Source: Rosistilla carotiformis (GTDB lineage Bacteria; Planctomycetota; Planctomycetia; Pirellulales; Pirellulaceae). Taken from it: a stretch of 64,000 nt of DNA. The position numbers and the translations under genes were made by a program. Below the pieces are notes generated by a model, which did not search any database, was not told the origin of the DNA, and was given only the letters and a program-made list of their open reading frames with translations. Positions 46,555 to 56,680 of the stretch are shown here, in pieces. The DNA lies in NCBI RefSeq assembly GCF_007753095.1, contig NZ_CP036348.1, forward strand, positions 5,061,411 through 5,125,410. Direction: 5' to 3'. The first letter of the stretch is position 1. Each line of letters opens with the position of its first letter.

Positions 46555-48078
46555 CTACTTGGCGTCCGCGGTCACACCCTTCCAATCGTCGGTACGGAAC
46601 GGAGTCAGCGGCAACCCGTTGCGAGAGGTCACGTTGGCGACGGGGTTCGTGGCCCAGGCGTAACGGACAGCCACAGGAGCTTCGATCTCGTCGCTCCATA
46701 CAACGACCTTATCCTTGCCAACCAGCTCCGCCTTGGCATCGACAAACTTTTGATCCTCGCCCGCGATCGTAAAGCCAATCGGCCGTTTCACATCGAAGGT
46801 ATATAACCCCTGCGCTCCGACATGATCGAACGTCAGCGTCATCTTGTTGCCTTCGGTTTCCACCGATTTATAGGTTGGGCTTTGGTATTCGATTGGCAAA
46901 CCGTAATCCTTCGCCAATGCCCAACGGGCCAAACGCTTGGCGACATCTTGCTTGTTCCGCGGATGGATGTCGCGTCCTTCGCCGATGTCGATGATCACCG
47001 CTTCGCCGGTGTTGGGCAAACGCTCCATCGTCATCGTTTGCGCTTCGCGCAGTTCCGCCCAATCGCTGTCGCCCGGTTCGGAGACTTCGTCGCGGAAATC
47101 AGCCAACTGAACCCAGTAGAACGGAAAATCGCCCTGCTTCCATTCGTCGCGCCACGATTGGATCATCAACGGAAACAAGTCGCGGTATTGGTAAGCACGA
47201 CTGGCGTTCGATTCGCCTTGATACCAGATCGTTCCGCGGATGCCATAGCCTAAGATTGGACGCAACACACCACAATAAAGGTTACCGGGGCGATGTTGGC
47301 CGGTCATTCGCGATTTCAAATTTGCCAATTGCTTGGCCTGGTTGTCATCTTTCGACTCCGCGGCGCTCAATTCTTCGAACTTTGCCTCTTCCTTACTCCA
47401 TCGTTCCAACAGCGGGCCATAAGCTTCATCCGCTTCCAGCAGCTCGCGTTGGACCCACGCTTCACACGATGAACCGCCCCACGAATTGTCGATCAAACCG
47501 ATCGGCATCCCGAGCGATTGGTGCAATTGGCGTCCAAAAAAGTATCCGACGGCCGAGAACGAACCGACAGTATCCGAGGTGCATTGTTGCCATTCGCCCT
47601 GGAAATCATCCTGCGGCTCCTGCACACCAATGCGAGGCACCGAGATCAGACGGATATGAGGGTAATTGGCAGTCATCTTTTCCAGATCGGCGTCATTGGC
47701 CTGATCGACCGACCACTGCATGTTCGATTGGCCGCTGCACAACCAAACTTCTCCGATCAAGACGTCGCCAAATTCCAAGCGGTTCTTACCTTCGATGACC
47801 ATGGTTTTGGCATCGCCCAAAGCCAAGGGGTCGAGCGTCACGCGCCAGTTCCCTTGATCGTCGGCGGTCGCTTTTTTCGTTTGGTCGGCAATCGTCACGA
47901 CGACCTCTTCGCCCGGTTCAGCCCATCCCCAAACGGGATTGGCTTGTTCGCGTTGCAGCACCATGTTATTGCCAAAGATCGAAGGCACGCGGACATCCGC
48001 CAGCGCACCGCTGGCGATTGACGTGGAAACGAGCAGTCCAAAAATTGCTCGTCGAAGACGCGGGAAGTCACTTCTCAT
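46555..48078 (-). CDS. Sialate O-acetylesterase family protein
   Basis: A 507-residue exported protein (signal: [16 protein letters not shown]). Begins with the beta-sandwich [20 protein letters not shown] and then the SGNH-type SASA domain: catalytic Ser in [42 protein letters not shown], and Asp-x-x-His in [14 protein letters not shown]. Predicted to remove O-acetyl groups from sialic acids or from other acetylated sugars and polysaccharides, common in planctomycetes growing on algal glycans. Monocistronic. Confidence 0.93.
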   Translation of the reverse strand: MRSDFPRLRRAIFGLLVSTSIASGALADVRVPSIFGNNMVLQREQANPVWGWAEPGEEVVVTIADQTKKATADDQGNWRVTLDPLALGDAKTMVIEGKNRLEFGDVLIGEVWLCSGQSNMQWSVDQANDADLEKMTANYPHIRLISVPRIGVQEPQDDFQGEWQQCTSDTVGSFSAVGYFFGRQLHQSLGMPIGLIDNSWGGSSCEAWVQRELLEADEAYGPLLERWSKEEAKFEELSAAESKDDNQAKQLANLKSRMTGQHRPGNLYCGVLRPILGYGIRGTIWYQGESNASRAYQYRDLFPLMIQSWRDEWKQGDFPFYWVQLADFRDEVSEPGDSDWAELREAQTMTMERLPNTGEAVIIDIGEGRDIHPRNKQDVAKRLARWALAKDYGLPIEYQSPTYKSVETEGNKMTLTFDHVGAQGLYTFDVKRPIGFTIAGEDQKFVDAKAELVGKDKVVVWSDEIEAPVAVRYAWATNPVANVTSRNGLPLTPFRTDDWKGVTADAK

Positions 48079-48262
48079 TGCGATTCCGTAATTTCTCTGA
48101 AGGTTGGTAGGGGTGGGTTAAACGATCGATGAAACGATAACGAATTGAGAACCGAATTGAAACGGTCTCGCACTTTGCGGCAGGCAATTTTTTCTCCCGT
48201 CCCGTCGCTCGCCAGATCACGCTGCCGATCGTTCGATCGATTCGCGTCCGGGCATTCGAAGA

Positions 48263-48271
48263 TGTTATAAT
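48263..48271 (+). promoter_or_regulatory. Extended -10 promoter candidate of comEC
   Basis: TGTTATAAT: a perfect TATAAT (48266-48271) preceded by TG one base upstream, the extended -10 arrangement that tolerates a poor -35 (none good is visible). It lies about 80 bases before the comEC start. Confidence 0.45.
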
Positions 48272-48348
48272 TCGTCGGTGGACATTCTACGTCAGGCGGT
48301 CGCGTTTGCGATCGCGCTGTTCCTTAAGTCGTGCTGGGATCCTCAATC

Positions 48349-50865
48349 ATGAGTGTCGCTGGTCGTTCCGATCCGCCTGCGCGGCTGGGATGCGAAACGC
48401 GTTTGTTGCGGTGGCAACGGCAACCGATGCTCATGATCGCCATCGCTGGCCTGGTGGGGATTTTGTGCGATCAGACACTTTCGGTGTCTTCGGAACACTG
48501 GCCCCTATTGGTCGGCGTCGCGATCGCTGGCGTCGTTGCGTTCTGGAGTTTCCCACGTCTTCGGCTATGGGCGCTGCTGTTGATTTCGGTCGGAGCGTTG
48601 GGCTTCTATCATCACCAAAGCCAACATCGATATGAAAACCAGACGCTTGCGAGTTTTCTCAGTGACGCATGGCAACCGATTTGGATCGACGCGATCGTCC
48701 AGTCGCCGATCGAACGGCGCCCCGACGCCATGGGCGATCAACATTCCGACGCGGAGGTTCAGGCCTGGCAGTCGGTCTTGGAGATCGAAGCCGTTTCCCT
48801 CCGCGGCGGCAGCGACTTTCGACCGACCAGCGGTCGTGCACGCGTTGTTGTCGACGGCGTTGTCCAAGGGCTGTTGCATGGCGATCACATACGGTTAAGC
48901 GGTAATGCCCAACGCATTCCGCCAGCTTCTAATCCGGGAGAGATCGATCTTCAGCAGATCTATCGTGCCCGTCACCAATTGGTTCGCATGCACGTCGATT
49001 CACCCGATCAGATCCGGATCGTGAAAACGGGCCGATGGACAGCCCAGCGGGCCATCGATTGGCTTGGAAACCGCGGCCAGCAAGCCCTTGTCGTGAACAT
49101 GGATTCATCGATGGCACCGCTGGCGGAAGCTTTGGTTTTGGGGCGTCGCCAAGCGGTCGACCGACCGACGCGTGATCGGTTGCTGGAAACCGGCACGATC
49201 CATTTATTGGCAGTCAGCGGTTTGCACGTCGGAATCGTCGCTGTGGCTGCGTCCTGGCTGGCACTCTGCTGGGGCGGCTCGCGAACCGGCAACCTGATGT
49301 TTGTGATCGGTGTATGCCTGGCCTACATGTTGGTCACTGGCGCGCGGCCGCCGGTGGTTCGCGCAGCGACGTTGATCAGCATCTTTTTGATGGGGCGATT
49401 GGTCGGCCGTCGCGTCGATCCGCTGAATTCGCTGGCCACCGCCGCGGTCCTGTTGATGGTGATCGATCCGCTTTCGATTGGTCAAATCGGAACCCACCTC
49501 TCGTTCCTGGCCGTCGCCACGATCGTCTTATGCGGTGAACGGCCGCCGGTTCGCCCAGCCCCCGATCCGCTGGATGAACTGCTGCATAGCCACTGGACGC
49601 GGCTGCGCGGGGGTATTCGAGTTGCCTGGCAAACGGTCCGCCAGCTGATCGCAATCAGCTTTTGGATCTGGACCATCGGGCTTCCGATCGTCTGGTACCA
49701 CTTTCATGTGATCACGCCGATCTCGATCGTCGCCAATGTGTTGCTGTGGATTCCATTGACGGTGGCTCTGGTCGCGGGCCTGGCCACGGCGGTATTGGGC
49801 GGAATCTGGACACCCTTGGGTTCTATTCCCGGACAGATCTGCCAACGCGCACTGCAGACCATCACCCAGCTTGTCGACGGGATGTCCCATGTCGACGGAG
49901 CGTACTACTGGATGCCCGCGCCGCCGTACTGGATGCTGCCGCTGTTTTATATCGGGATCGTTGTCGCGGCGCTACTGACCGCCAGACGCTTTCAAAAATC
50001 AGTCGTCTTGGGCTGGATAGCGTTGTGGTTGATTGCCGCGCTGAGCCAAGCGACGCATCGGCCGCAGCCCGATCGCTTTGTGGCGACGTTCATCGATGTG
50101 GGGCATGGAACCAGCGTGCTGCTGGAATTTCCCGACGGCGAGAATTGGCTGTACGATGCTGGCCGATTGGGCGATCCCGCGTTCGCGCGATGGCCGATCG
50201 AAGCGGTCCTGTGGAGCCAGCAGATCCGACACCTGGATGGGCTGATCGTCTCGCATGCCGACGCCGACCACTACAACGCAATCCCGGGACTGATCGAGCG
50301 ATTTTCGATCGCGCGGGTGCTCGGGTCGCACGAACTGTTCTCCAGCGACCAACGTGGCGTGATGGAACTTCAACAGACGCTGAATACCCATCGGATTCCG
50401 ATCGAAAAGTTGGCCGCGGGCGACGTGCTGTTGCAGCAACCCGATTGCCGCGTCATGGTGCTGCATCCCCCACGAACCCATCTGCGGGCTAAAGACAATG
50501 CCAACAGCATCGTGCTGCGACTGGATTGTTTTGGACACACGCTCCTTTTGCCAGGCGATTTGGAAGATCCAGGGACCGCGATGCTGCTGGCACAACCTTC
50601 GCCGCAACCTGGCGGCGTCCTGATGGCACCGCATCACGGCAGTCTATCCCAAGATATCTATCCGATTTTGCGATGGGCCGATCCGGCCGTGGTGATCGCT
50701 AGCGGAGGCAAGCGGGCGGCCGGACCGCGCGTGCTGAGAATGCTTGCCGAAACAGGAGCCCAGCCGTTTGTGACGCATCGCGATGGCGCGATGCGCGTGA
50801 GTCTGGATCGCGATGGAATCCAAATCCGAACCTGGCATGACAGCCCCTGGCCGACGGGCCGCTGA
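48349..50865 (+). CDS. comEC: DNA internalization-related competence protein ComEC/Rec2
   Basis: An 838-residue membrane protein. An N-terminal soluble domain (after two or three hydrophobic segments) precedes the ComEC channel region (LLAVSGLHVGIVAVAASWLA; TGARPPVVRAATLISIFLMG), followed by further segments and a C-terminal metallo-beta-lactamase-like domain (FIDVGHGTSVLLEFPDGENW; LIVSHADADHYNAIPG; LMAPHHGS). ComEC forms the inner-membrane channel for single-stranded DNA uptake; the lactamase-like part probably degrades the other strand. Other competence genes are not nearby. The ATG at 48331 is an alternative start. Confidence 0.92.
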   Translation: MSVAGRSDPPARLGCETRLLRWQRQPMLMIAIAGLVGILCDQTLSVSSEHWPLLVGVAIAGVVAFWSFPRLRLWALLLISVGALGFYHHQSQHRYENQTLASFLSDAWQPIWIDAIVQSPIERRPDAMGDQHSDAEVQAWQSVLEIEAVSLRGGSDFRPTSGRARVVVDGVVQGLLHGDHIRLSGNAQRIPPASNPGEIDLQQIYRARHQLVRMHVDSPDQIRIVKTGRWTAQRAIDWLGNRGQQALVVNMDSSMAPLAEALVLGRRQAVDRPTRDRLLETGTIHLLAVSGLHVGIVAVAASWLALCWGGSRTGNLMFVIGVCLAYMLVTGARPPVVRAATLISIFLMGRLVGRRVDPLNSLATAAVLLMVIDPLSIGQIGTHLSFLAVATIVLCGERPPVRPAPDPLDELLHSHWTRLRGGIRVAWQTVRQLIAISFWIWTIGLPIVWYHFHVITPISIVANVLLWIPLTVALVAGLATAVLGGIWTPLGSIPGQICQRALQTITQLVDGMSHVDGAYYWMPAPPYWMLPLFYIGIVVAALLTARRFQKSVVLGWIALWLIAALSQATHRPQPDRFVATFIDVGHGTSVLLEFPDGENWLYDAGRLGDPAFARWPIEAVLWSQQIRHLDGLIVSHADADHYNAIPGLIERFSIARVLGSHELFSSDQRGVMELQQTLNTHRIPIEKLAAGDVLLQQPDCRVMVLHPPRTHLRAKDNANSIVLRLDCFGHTLLLPGDLEDPGTAMLLAQPSPQPGGVLMAPHHGSLSQDIYPILRWADPAVVIASGGKRAAGPRVLRMLAETGAQPFVTHRDGAMRVSLDRDGIQIRTWHDSPWPTGR

Positions 50866-50886
50866 TTGGCCGTCGTCGCCGAAACG

Positions 50887-51630
50887 CTATTCTTCTTCGT
50901 CCGTCTCAGCCGGCTCTTTGACAAACCGGTAGCCCGCGTCGCGAATCGTTAAAAGATGGCGAGGATTGGAGGGATCGGTTTCGAAGACTTTCCGCAACCG
51001 AACGATGAACTGATCGACAGCACGCGTCTGCAATTGTCCGGGCAGCTCCCAAACTTCGGTCAACAATTCTTGGCGACTGATCACCCGACCTTCGTTCTCG
51101 ACAAAGTACTTCAACAACCGCAGCTCTTTGGGTGTCATCCGCGCCGGCTTGTCGTCGACTTCGACCTCGAAGGTTTCGAAGTTGACGAACGTCGTCGCAA
51201 ACCGAACCTCTTTAACCGGGGCAGGCTTCGGTTTTCGCGGCGCTCGGTTGGGACGCGACAGCTGTAACAGGTTCTTCACGCGGCTGAGCAATTCATCGAG
51301 ATCAAACGGTTTGGCCAAGTACTGGTTCGCACCAACATCAAATCCCCGCGTGCGATCTTCCGACAAAGTGCGAGCCGACAGCATCAAGATCGGCAACGAC
51401 AGCCCCCAGTCGCGAACCGTTTCACAAACCGTGTAACCACTCATCCCCGGCAACATCAGATCCAAGATCATCAGATCGATCGATTCGGGCATCTGTTCGA
51501 CCAACTTCAGCGCCGTCGGACCATCTCCCGACAACGTCACGCGATAGCCTTCCTGTTCCAGGTTGTATTTGATGCCAACCCCCAGGTGCTCTTCGTCTTC
51601 AACGATCAAAATATGCGTGGAACCTTTCAT
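50887..51630 (-). CDS. OmpR/PhoB-family response regulator
   Basis: A 247-residue protein. Receiver domain: HILIVEDEEHLGVGIKYNLE, phospho-acceptor Asp in DLMILDLMLPGMSGY, and KPFDLDELLSRVKNLL with the Lys-Pro motif. C-terminal winged helix: MTPKELRLLKYFVENEGRVI, ELLTEVWELPGQLQTRAVDQ, GYRFVKEP. It lies 77 bases after its partner sensor kinase. The input signal and regulon cannot be read from the sequence. Confidence 0.95.
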   Translation of the reverse strand: MKGSTHILIVEDEEHLGVGIKYNLEQEGYRVTLSGDGPTALKLVEQMPESIDLMILDLMLPGMSGYTVCETVRDWGLSLPILMLSARTLSEDRTRGFDVGANQYLAKPFDLDELLSRVKNLLQLSRPNRAPRKPKPAPVKEVRFATTFVNFETFEVEVDDKPARMTPKELRLLKYFVENEGRVISRQELLTEVWELPGQLQTRAVDQFIVRLRKVFETDPSNPRHLLTIRDAGYRFVKEPAETDEEE

Positions 51631-51707
51631 AGCCTTCTTTGCGTTTGCGGTGACTTAGCCGGCATTGTCCTGTTTCGTCGGCGGGGTCGATAGGGTCCCA
51701 TGCGGAA

Positions 51708-52685
51708 CTACAGCAATCCCGTGGGAGCGACATGGGATTGTTCGCCCGTCGCGTCGGTTTCGGACGGATCGATTCGCACTCCCGGTAAAAGCACTTCAAA
51801 TTCGGTCCCCTCGGTCCCACGACGATCTTCCACGCGGATCGTGCCTCGCAACGATTTAACGAGCGTCCGGACCAGGTACAACCCCAGCCCCGTCCCCGGT
51901 TTCGCCCGCTCCAATTCATTGCCGACGCGGATGAAGCGGCCGAAGATTTTACGACGCAGCTCTTTGGGAATCCCCGGCCCGTTGTCGGTGATCCGAATGC
52001 ACAGCTTGCCGCCGGACATCGGTCGCAACCGCACAATCACCTCCGGCGGCGAACCGCTGTATTTCACCGCGTTGTCGATCAGATTGCGAAACAAAATTCC
52101 CAGATCGACAGGGGGGGCGGTGATCATCGCCGGCTCGGCATACACGGTCACCGTCTCCATCGGTTGGCGGTACCGCAGGCAAACCGCTTGCGCACATTCG
52201 TTCAGGATCCGATCGATCCGACAATCCTCGACCGGATTGGGTTCCGCCTCGCGATCCAACCGCGCCGCATCCAACAGATGGTTGATCAAATTGTCCAAAC
52301 GTTCGACGTCTTCCATCATAAAGCGGTGGAAATCCTGACGCTGTTGCTCGGTCACCTGGCGACGGCTGAGCGTTTGCAGGTACAGCTTCAGGCTGGCGAT
52401 CGGACTCTTCAGTTCATGCGTTACGCTATCAATAAAGTTCGATTGCCGTTGATTCAGCTTGATCGCTTTGACGGTCACCGTCAGATAGACGATCACGCCG
52501 GCGAGCATGCAGATCAGCAGCACCGCCCCGATGCTCAGGCTGGCCCAATAGATCGGTGCCCGCTCTGGGTCTTTGAGTCCGCCGATAACCGTCAAAACCA
52601 CCCACCCAACGGTCAACGTGACCACCAACAGGATCATGACGACGCCCAGAATCACGGGCCATTTGATGCTTCGACGCTCGAACAT
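51708..52685 (-). CDS. Membrane sensor histidine kinase
   Basis: A 325-residue kinase with two membrane helices (WPVILGVVMILLVVTLTVGW and LSIGAVLLICMLAGVIVYLT) and only a very short periplasmic loop, so the sensing part is probably in or near the membrane. Catalytic core: H-box FIDSVTHELKSPIASLKLYL, N-box LFRNLIDNAVKYSG, G1 ITDNGPGIP, G2 GTGLGLYLV. The frame to 52799 is a longer version without a plausible start site. Upstream partner of the OmpR-type regulator in the same operon. Confidence 0.93.
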   Translation of the reverse strand: MFERRSIKWPVILGVVMILLVVTLTVGWVVLTVIGGLKDPERAPIYWASLSIGAVLLICMLAGVIVYLTVTVKAIKLNQRQSNFIDSVTHELKSPIASLKLYLQTLSRRQVTEQQRQDFHRFMMEDVERLDNLINHLLDAARLDREAEPNPVEDCRIDRILNECAQAVCLRYRQPMETVTVYAEPAMITAPPVDLGILFRNLIDNAVKYSGSPPEVIVRLRPMSGGKLCIRITDNGPGIPKELRRKIFGRFIRVGNELERAKPGTGLGLYLVRTLVKSLRGTIRVEDRRGTEGTEFEVLLPGVRIDPSETDATGEQSHVAPTGLL

Positions 52686-52742
52686 GGAAGGAATTCGTGT
52701 GGGGAAAGAGGCGGAAAACGGGACGATTTTTGAAAACCAAGC

Positions 52743-52772
52743 GTGACGTGAAAGAATCGCCTTCCCTATAAT
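52743..52772 (+). promoter_or_regulatory. Promoter candidate of the small membrane-protein gene
   Basis: A perfect TATAAT at 52767-52772, with GTGACG at 52743-52748 as a weak -35 (18-base spacer). It lies about 70 bases before the ATG at 52841, between divergent genes. Confidence 0.45.
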
Positions 52773-52840
52773 AATGGGTTGGGGATAAGCTCGGATCAAC
52801 TCTCATCAATTTCGTTGGCGGATCCTTGGAGGGACAGCCG

Positions 52841-53284
52841 ATGCCATCACACGCCAGTAAACAACAGTATTCTGAACAAACGCTCCGACAGGTAGCGGCC
52901 GATTGTCGCCGTTCGCTGCAGCGTGGCCAATTTGATGTGGAGCAATCGCGTGTCGAGCGATTGCGTTGTGTTGACGATCAACTGGAAACCGAAGAACAGT
53001 TCGGCCGTCAATTGTGGTACTTTGAAGGCCGAGCCCTGTCGAGCGACGATCGCCGGGTCCGGGTCTATGGCGTGATCGAATACTCCGTTCAATTCGGCCT
53101 GCAGGAATTAATCGAAGATGGCGTCTTCGATGCCCCCGATCAACGCGATCGATTTCGCGAGATCTACCATCACGTCCCCTCTCGCTTTTCGTGGCGACAT
53201 CCTTCGATTCGGATGTTGATCGCCGGAAGCATCGGGGTGGGGACCGCATACCTGGCCTATGTCGCGTCGCGATTGATCGGTTAG
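52841..53284 (+). CDS. Small tail-anchored protein of unknown function
   Basis: A 147-residue protein: charged helical region (QTLRQVAADCRRSLQRGQFD; YGVIEYSVQFGLQELIEDGV) then one hydrophobic segment near the C-terminus (MLIAGSIGVGTAYLAYVASR), so probably membrane-anchored with the bulk in the cytoplasm. TTGGAGGGAC lies ahead of the ATG. It is followed by the ABC ATPase, possibly in the same transcript. Confidence 0.65.
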   Translation: MPSHASKQQYSEQTLRQVAADCRRSLQRGQFDVEQSRVERLRCVDDQLETEEQFGRQLWYFEGRALSSDDRRVRVYGVIEYSVQFGLQELIEDGVFDAPDQRDRFREIYHHVPSRFSWRHPSIRMLIAGSIGVGTAYLAYVASRLIG

Positions 53285-53329
53285 TTTATTTCGCTTCGCC
53301 CCAGGATGCAGACGTGAGCGATCGGCTCG

Positions 53330-54340
53330 GTGCATTTCAAGAGCTTCGCAACACGCAGACATCGGACGCCCGTGGAACCGCATCGCGCCATCGACATCCA
53401 AGAACTTCGCAAGACCTATCGCGAAGGGATCTTTCGTCGCCGCCGTCAACAAGCCCTTCGAGGGGTTTCGTTGGCCGTGCAGCCAGGCGAGGTCTTCGGT
53501 TTGTTGGGCCCCAATGGCGCCGGCAAAACGACGCTGATCAAAATCCTGCTGGGGATCGTGCATAAGTCGGGCGGAACGGCGTCGCTGTTAGGGCACCCCG
53601 CGGGGAGTCAAATCAGTCGCAGCCGAGTCGGTTATCTGCCCGAAAACCTCCGTGTCGCCAGGCACCACACCGCGCGGACGGCATTAAATTTCTACGGCCG
53701 TTTGAGTCGCATGTCGACGCAGCAGATCGCCCGCCGAAGCGATGAACTTCTGGAACTGGTGGGGCTTCGCCAACGCGACCGCGAATCGGTCCGCGGATTC
53801 AGCAAAGGGATGGGGCAGCGACTGGGGTTAGCCCAAGCGCTTCTGCACGATCCCGACCTGTTGATCTTGGATGAACCGACCGATGGCCTCGACCCGCTGG
53901 GGCGATCGCAAGTCCGCGACATCATCAATGAACTCAAGGGCCAGGGCAAAACCATTTTCCTAAACAGCCATATCCTGCAAGAGGTCGAGATGATCTGCGA
54001 CCGGTTTGCAATCTTGGCCCAAGGGGAACTCAAAGCGATCGGATCGATCGACGACCTGCGCGGCTCCAATGGCGAAGCATCCGCCACGATGGTGGTCAGT
54101 TCGTTTTCCACGATGGCCGCGGAGAAGCTGACGCAGACCGACGTTGCCGTGACGACCGAAGCGATCCAGCCCGACCTGTCACGTCTGCGGATCGACAAGT
54201 GCCCCCAAGCCGATCTCGACCGTGTTGTCGACCTGTTGCGCAGCGAAGGTGCGAGCATTCACCAGATCCAACGCGGATCGTCGACGTTGGAACAAATCTT
54301 TCTTTCCTTGGTTCAGCCCCAACCGCCCGAGTCCCTGTGA
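53330..54340 (+). CDS. ABC transporter ATP-binding protein
   Basis: A 336-residue ATPase of the ABC-2 (DrrA/CcmA-like) kind: Walker A GLLGPNGAGKTTLIKILLG, Q-loop region VGYLPENLRV, signature FSKGMGQRLGLAQALL, Walker B DLLILDEPTDGLDPLGRSQV, switch LNSHILQEVEMICDR. A C-terminal regulatory part follows. The start is unclear: a GTG at 53330 or at 53372. Its stop overlaps the permease start (GTGA at 54337-54340), so the two make one transporter. Confidence 0.93.
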   Translation: MHFKSFATRRHRTPVEPHRAIDIQELRKTYREGIFRRRRQQALRGVSLAVQPGEVFGLLGPNGAGKTTLIKILLGIVHKSGGTASLLGHPAGSQISRSRVGYLPENLRVARHHTARTALNFYGRLSRMSTQQIARRSDELLELVGLRQRDRESVRGFSKGMGQRLGLAQALLHDPDLLILDEPTDGLDPLGRSQVRDIINELKGQGKTIFLNSHILQEVEMICDRFAILAQGELKAIGSIDDLRGSNGEASATMVVSSFSTMAAEKLTQTDVAVTTEAIQPDLSRLRIDKCPQADLDRVVDLLRSEGASIHQIQRGSSTLEQIFLSLVQPQPPESL

Positions 54341-56628
54341 AGCCCTACCTTGCTGTTATCGCCGACGCGTTTCGCGAAGCGCTCGCATCGCGTGTCTTGT
54401 GGCTCGTCTTGTTAGGTGTGCTCCTGTTTTTGGCCGTGCTTGCGCCGCTGGGCCTTCGCGACGAAGTCACCACGCAATTCAAGCGCTTTGACGTGACCAG
54501 CAGCCAGCGGCTCAAGTCGCTGCTGGAATCGTCGGCCCGGTCGCCTCGCGAAACCGCCACCTCGCACGTCGTCGCCGCGATGAACCCCGACTTGCAATCG
54601 CGGCTGCGCGACAGTGGAAAAGCGAATGTCAAACGACTGCGGACCCATGAGATCCTCGACGAACTGAATCTTCTGCTCGACTCGCAAGACTGGTATGACG
54701 CCCAGCTGTGGGAAGCGACCACGCGTTTGAGCGAACTACGCGAGCTCGACAGTGCCGACGCAGACAGCCTCGGTGCCGAACAGCTGCGACGCCGCAACCG
54801 CTTGCGTTTGGAAGCCGCCCTGCCCGGAGTGTTCCATCCACGATCGGGCGATTCGGTTCGGCTGCGGTATGCGATCTTCGATTTCCCCGACGCCTTTGTG
54901 CTCACGCAGACCCAATTCGTGGAAATCCTGAACAAGATCGCTTTGCCATTGATCGTCAATTTGCTGTTGGGTGTGTTGGGTGTGTTCATCGCGATCTTGG
55001 TCACCGGATCGATCATTCCCGAAATGTTCCAAAGCGGTTCGTTGCAATTACTGCTCAGCAAACCGATCGGGCGTTCGCTGCTGTTCCTTTCGAAATTCCT
55101 CGGGGGCTGTTCGTTCGTCTTCGTCAACATCACGTTGATGATCGTTGGGCTGTGGTTGATCGTCGGCTTCCGTTTGCAGATTTGGAACCACAATCTGTTG
55201 CTGTGTATTCCGTTGTTTGTCTTCCTGTTCATCGTCTACTACAGCGTTTCGGCGGTGGCCGGTTTGATCTGGCGGAACGCGATCGTATCGATCGCCGTCA
55301 CGGTGATCTTTTGGATGGCCTGTTTTTTGGTAGGCGTAACCCACGAGATCTTCGACCAATTCGTCGCGCAACCGGCAACGATCACGCAGATCGCCCGGCT
55401 GGATGGTGAACTTTTCGCCACGACCCACAAAGGGGAAGTGTTGCGCTACGCCGCCGCCGAATCTCAATGGCAAACCATTCTAGAAGCCGAATTTGGCAGT
55501 GGCACGCGTGCCCTAGGGCCTCTTGCGATCCCTTCATCGAAGCAGGTGTTGGTCGCACAGATTCGTGGAGGTCGCTTCAACCCGTTCTCGGGAAGCAATG
55601 ATGCGCTCCAGTTGATGGTGGAACAAGAAGATTGGAAACCGATCGACGGGTTCAACCTTCCGCCCGGCACCCGCGAGATGTTTGTGCGTGCCGATGGTTC
55701 ATTGATCGTTTACGGCACGCGAGGCATTTCCCGCGCCGACACGACGCTTGAACCCGAACCTACCGAAAGTCCCACCGGGGGAATGTTCGCTGGCTTGTTG
55801 GCGATGCTCAAATCCGACACCGCCGGATTCACAGTGATCAGTCCGTCGGACCTAAATCTCGACACGCCGATGAGTGTTGGTGGAGTGCCCCAGTCGACAT
55901 CGATCGTCGTCTACACACGCGGCCGCTTGATTCGATTGATCGCCGGTGCGGACCAAAAGTTGACGATCGATCAAGAGACCGATCTGCAGGGCGCGGCGAA
56001 CCAACGCGCTGCCGTCGCGGCAACGGCCAATCACGTCGTACTCGCGCGCGAAGAATCGGGCGTTGAAATCTACGATCTGCAAACATTGGAAAAGATTCTC
56101 GACGTACCGTTGGATGTTGTCGGAAAGCCGACCGCACTGCAAGTTCCCGACGACGGTGGCGATCGCGTTGCGATTTTGTTTGCCGATCAAACGGCGAAGT
56201 TGTTCGATACTTCCACGGGCCAGCCGTTGGACGTCCAAGTGCCACATCAAGGGACGCTCAACAGCCTCCTCTGGCTTGATTCGTCCACATTGTTGCTCGC
56301 GTTTGATCTCGATCACGTCCTGTCGTTGGACCTTAGCAACGGAGCGGTCGTCGCCGATTGGCAGCCCGCCCGCGGTTTCTGGCGGATCGTGCAGGATTGG
56401 TTCGTGCGGCCGCTGCACACCGTGTTTCCGAAGCCTGGCGAATTGGGGGAGACGGTCGAAGGGATCGTGATCGGCGAGCGTGAGGTCGCATCGGGCCCTC
56501 CATCGGAAGTCGATCTGGCCTATGACCGACGAATCTTAAAAATCTGGCAACCGTTGGTAAATTGCGGGATCTTCACAATCGTGATGCTCGGCTGCGGCTG
56601 CCTGTACGTTTCGCGACAAGATTTTTAA
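54337..56628 (+). CDS. ABC-2-type permease with inserted propeller domain
   Basis: A 763-residue membrane protein starting at GTG inside the ATPase stop. Hydrophobic segments: VLWLVLLGVLLFLAVLAPLG near the N-terminus, a long loop, then LPLIVNLLLGVLGVFIAILV, CSFVFVNITLMIVGLWLIVG, LLLCIPLFVFLFIVYYSVSA, IVSIAVTVIFWMACFLVGVT, and a last one IFTIVMLGCGCLYVS. Between the last two lies about 380 residues of beta-propeller-like repeats (GELFATTHKGEVLRYAAAES; SIVVYTRGRLIRLIAGAD; RVAILFADQTAKLFDTSTG). With an N-in topology this insert is periplasmic. Substrate unknown; see findings. Confidence 0.85.
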   Translation: MKPYLAVIADAFREALASRVLWLVLLGVLLFLAVLAPLGLRDEVTTQFKRFDVTSSQRLKSLLESSARSPRETATSHVVAAMNPDLQSRLRDSGKANVKRLRTHEILDELNLLLDSQDWYDAQLWEATTRLSELRELDSADADSLGAEQLRRRNRLRLEAALPGVFHPRSGDSVRLRYAIFDFPDAFVLTQTQFVEILNKIALPLIVNLLLGVLGVFIAILVTGSIIPEMFQSGSLQLLLSKPIGRSLLFLSKFLGGCSFVFVNITLMIVGLWLIVGFRLQIWNHNLLLCIPLFVFLFIVYYSVSAVAGLIWRNAIVSIAVTVIFWMACFLVGVTHEIFDQFVAQPATITQIARLDGELFATTHKGEVLRYAAAESQWQTILEAEFGSGTRALGPLAIPSSKQVLVAQIRGGRFNPFSGSNDALQLMVEQEDWKPIDGFNLPPGTREMFVRADGSLIVYGTRGISRADTTLEPEPTESPTGGMFAGLLAMLKSDTAGFTVISPSDLNLDTPMSVGGVPQSTSIVVYTRGRLIRLIAGADQKLTIDQETDLQGAANQRAAVAATANHVVLAREESGVEIYDLQTLEKILDVPLDVVGKPTALQVPDDGGDRVAILFADQTAKLFDTSTGQPLDVQVPHQGTLNSLLWLDSSTLLLAFDLDHVLSLDLSNGAVVADWQPARGFWRIVQDWFVRPLHTVFPKPGELGETVEGIVIGEREVASGPPSEVDLAYDRRILKIWQPLVNCGIFTIVMLGCGCLYVSRQDF

Positions 56629-56680
56629 GCCGTTCGCTGGCAGGACGTTCCGGGCCGATTCGTCTTTTGTTTCGCCACCG

